From: Deltaproteobacteria bacterium
GTDB lineage: Bacteria; Desulfobacterota; GWC2-55-46
Assembly: GCA_016219075.1 (NCBI GenBank)
Contig: JACRCJ010000294.1
Location: 1 to 5,055, forward strand
DNA length: 5,055 nucleotides
Direction of reading: 5' to 3'
The position numbers and the translations under genes are program-made. The notes below the pieces were generated by a model. That model did not search any database and was not told where the DNA came from. It saw only the letters and a list, made by a program, of their open reading frames with translations. Below, piece by piece: positions 5,021 through 5,055 of this stretch (positions are counted from its first letter, which is position 1; every line of letters starts with the position of its first letter).

Positions 5021-5055
5021 GGCGCGAGCGGGGAGGAATCAAGCGCAGCGGTTAA

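Larger units (their letters stand above)
4742..5055 (+). other. Gene-free tail with hairpin, terminator and repeat
   Basis: No credible gene lies in these 314 bases on either strand. From left to right they hold the GGGTTA hairpin (4782-4807), the intrinsic terminator (4846-4876), a small CCCC-AGC-GGGG hairpin at 4896-4906, and the 90-bp repeat copy B. A purine-rich GGGGAGGAATC (5030-5040) could be a ribosome site, but no start codon follows before the window ends. Composition returns to GC-rich after about 4890. Confidence 0.55.

Overview
The window looks like a bacterial chromosome of high GC content carrying three well-conserved housekeeping genes, all on the + strand, followed by an AT-rich accessory segment. 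The housekeeping genes use GC-ending codons but favour AGG for Arg and ATA for Ile. Together with a recO-glyQ gene order that I recall from Deltaproteobacteria and relatives, this suggests Desulfobacterota, Nitrospirota or a similar lineage. That placement is inference; no rRNA gene or lineage marker is present.

Layout. 1-77: the tail of an upstream transcription unit, ending in a strong intrinsic terminator. 78-553: a long non-coding stretch with one plausible sigma70-type promoter (110-138) and three unrelated stem-loops (242-273, 300-347, 405-435), the second with 18-bp perfect arms. 554-1912: mgtE, a Mg2+ channel/transporter. 1909-2676: recO, a DNA-repair mediator, overlapping mgtE by ATGA. 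2673-2701: a near-consensus promoter laid over the recO stop codon. 2708-2835: the glyQ leader, with a 14-bp tandem repeat and copy A of a 90-bp repeat. 2836-3720: glyQ, the glycyl-tRNA synthetase alpha subunit.

3721-4027: gene-free, ending in a 90-bp element made of two related hairpins with 12-bp terminal inverted repeats. 4028-4741: an AT-rich gene for a 237-aa membrane-anchored, coiled-coil protein of unknown function. 4742-5055: gene-free, with a GGGTTA/TAACCC hairpin, a strong terminator and copy B of the 90-bp repeat.

How the genes fit together. mgtE and recO should be one translationally coupled transcript. glyQ can probably be transcribed alone from the promoter at the end of recO. 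GlyQ works only with the beta subunit GlyS, whose gene normally follows directly, but no glyS occurs in the 1,335 bases after glyQ. The AT-rich gene and its flanking repeats look like an insertion that separated glyQ from whatever followed.

The most unusual signal is the 90-bp repeat. Copies A and B align without gaps at 63 of 90 positions, with conserved ends, a diverged core, and a terminal hairpin kept by a compensatory base-pair change. I see no clear new enzymatic or defence system. The novelty here is in the non-coding repeats and the orphan membrane protein.
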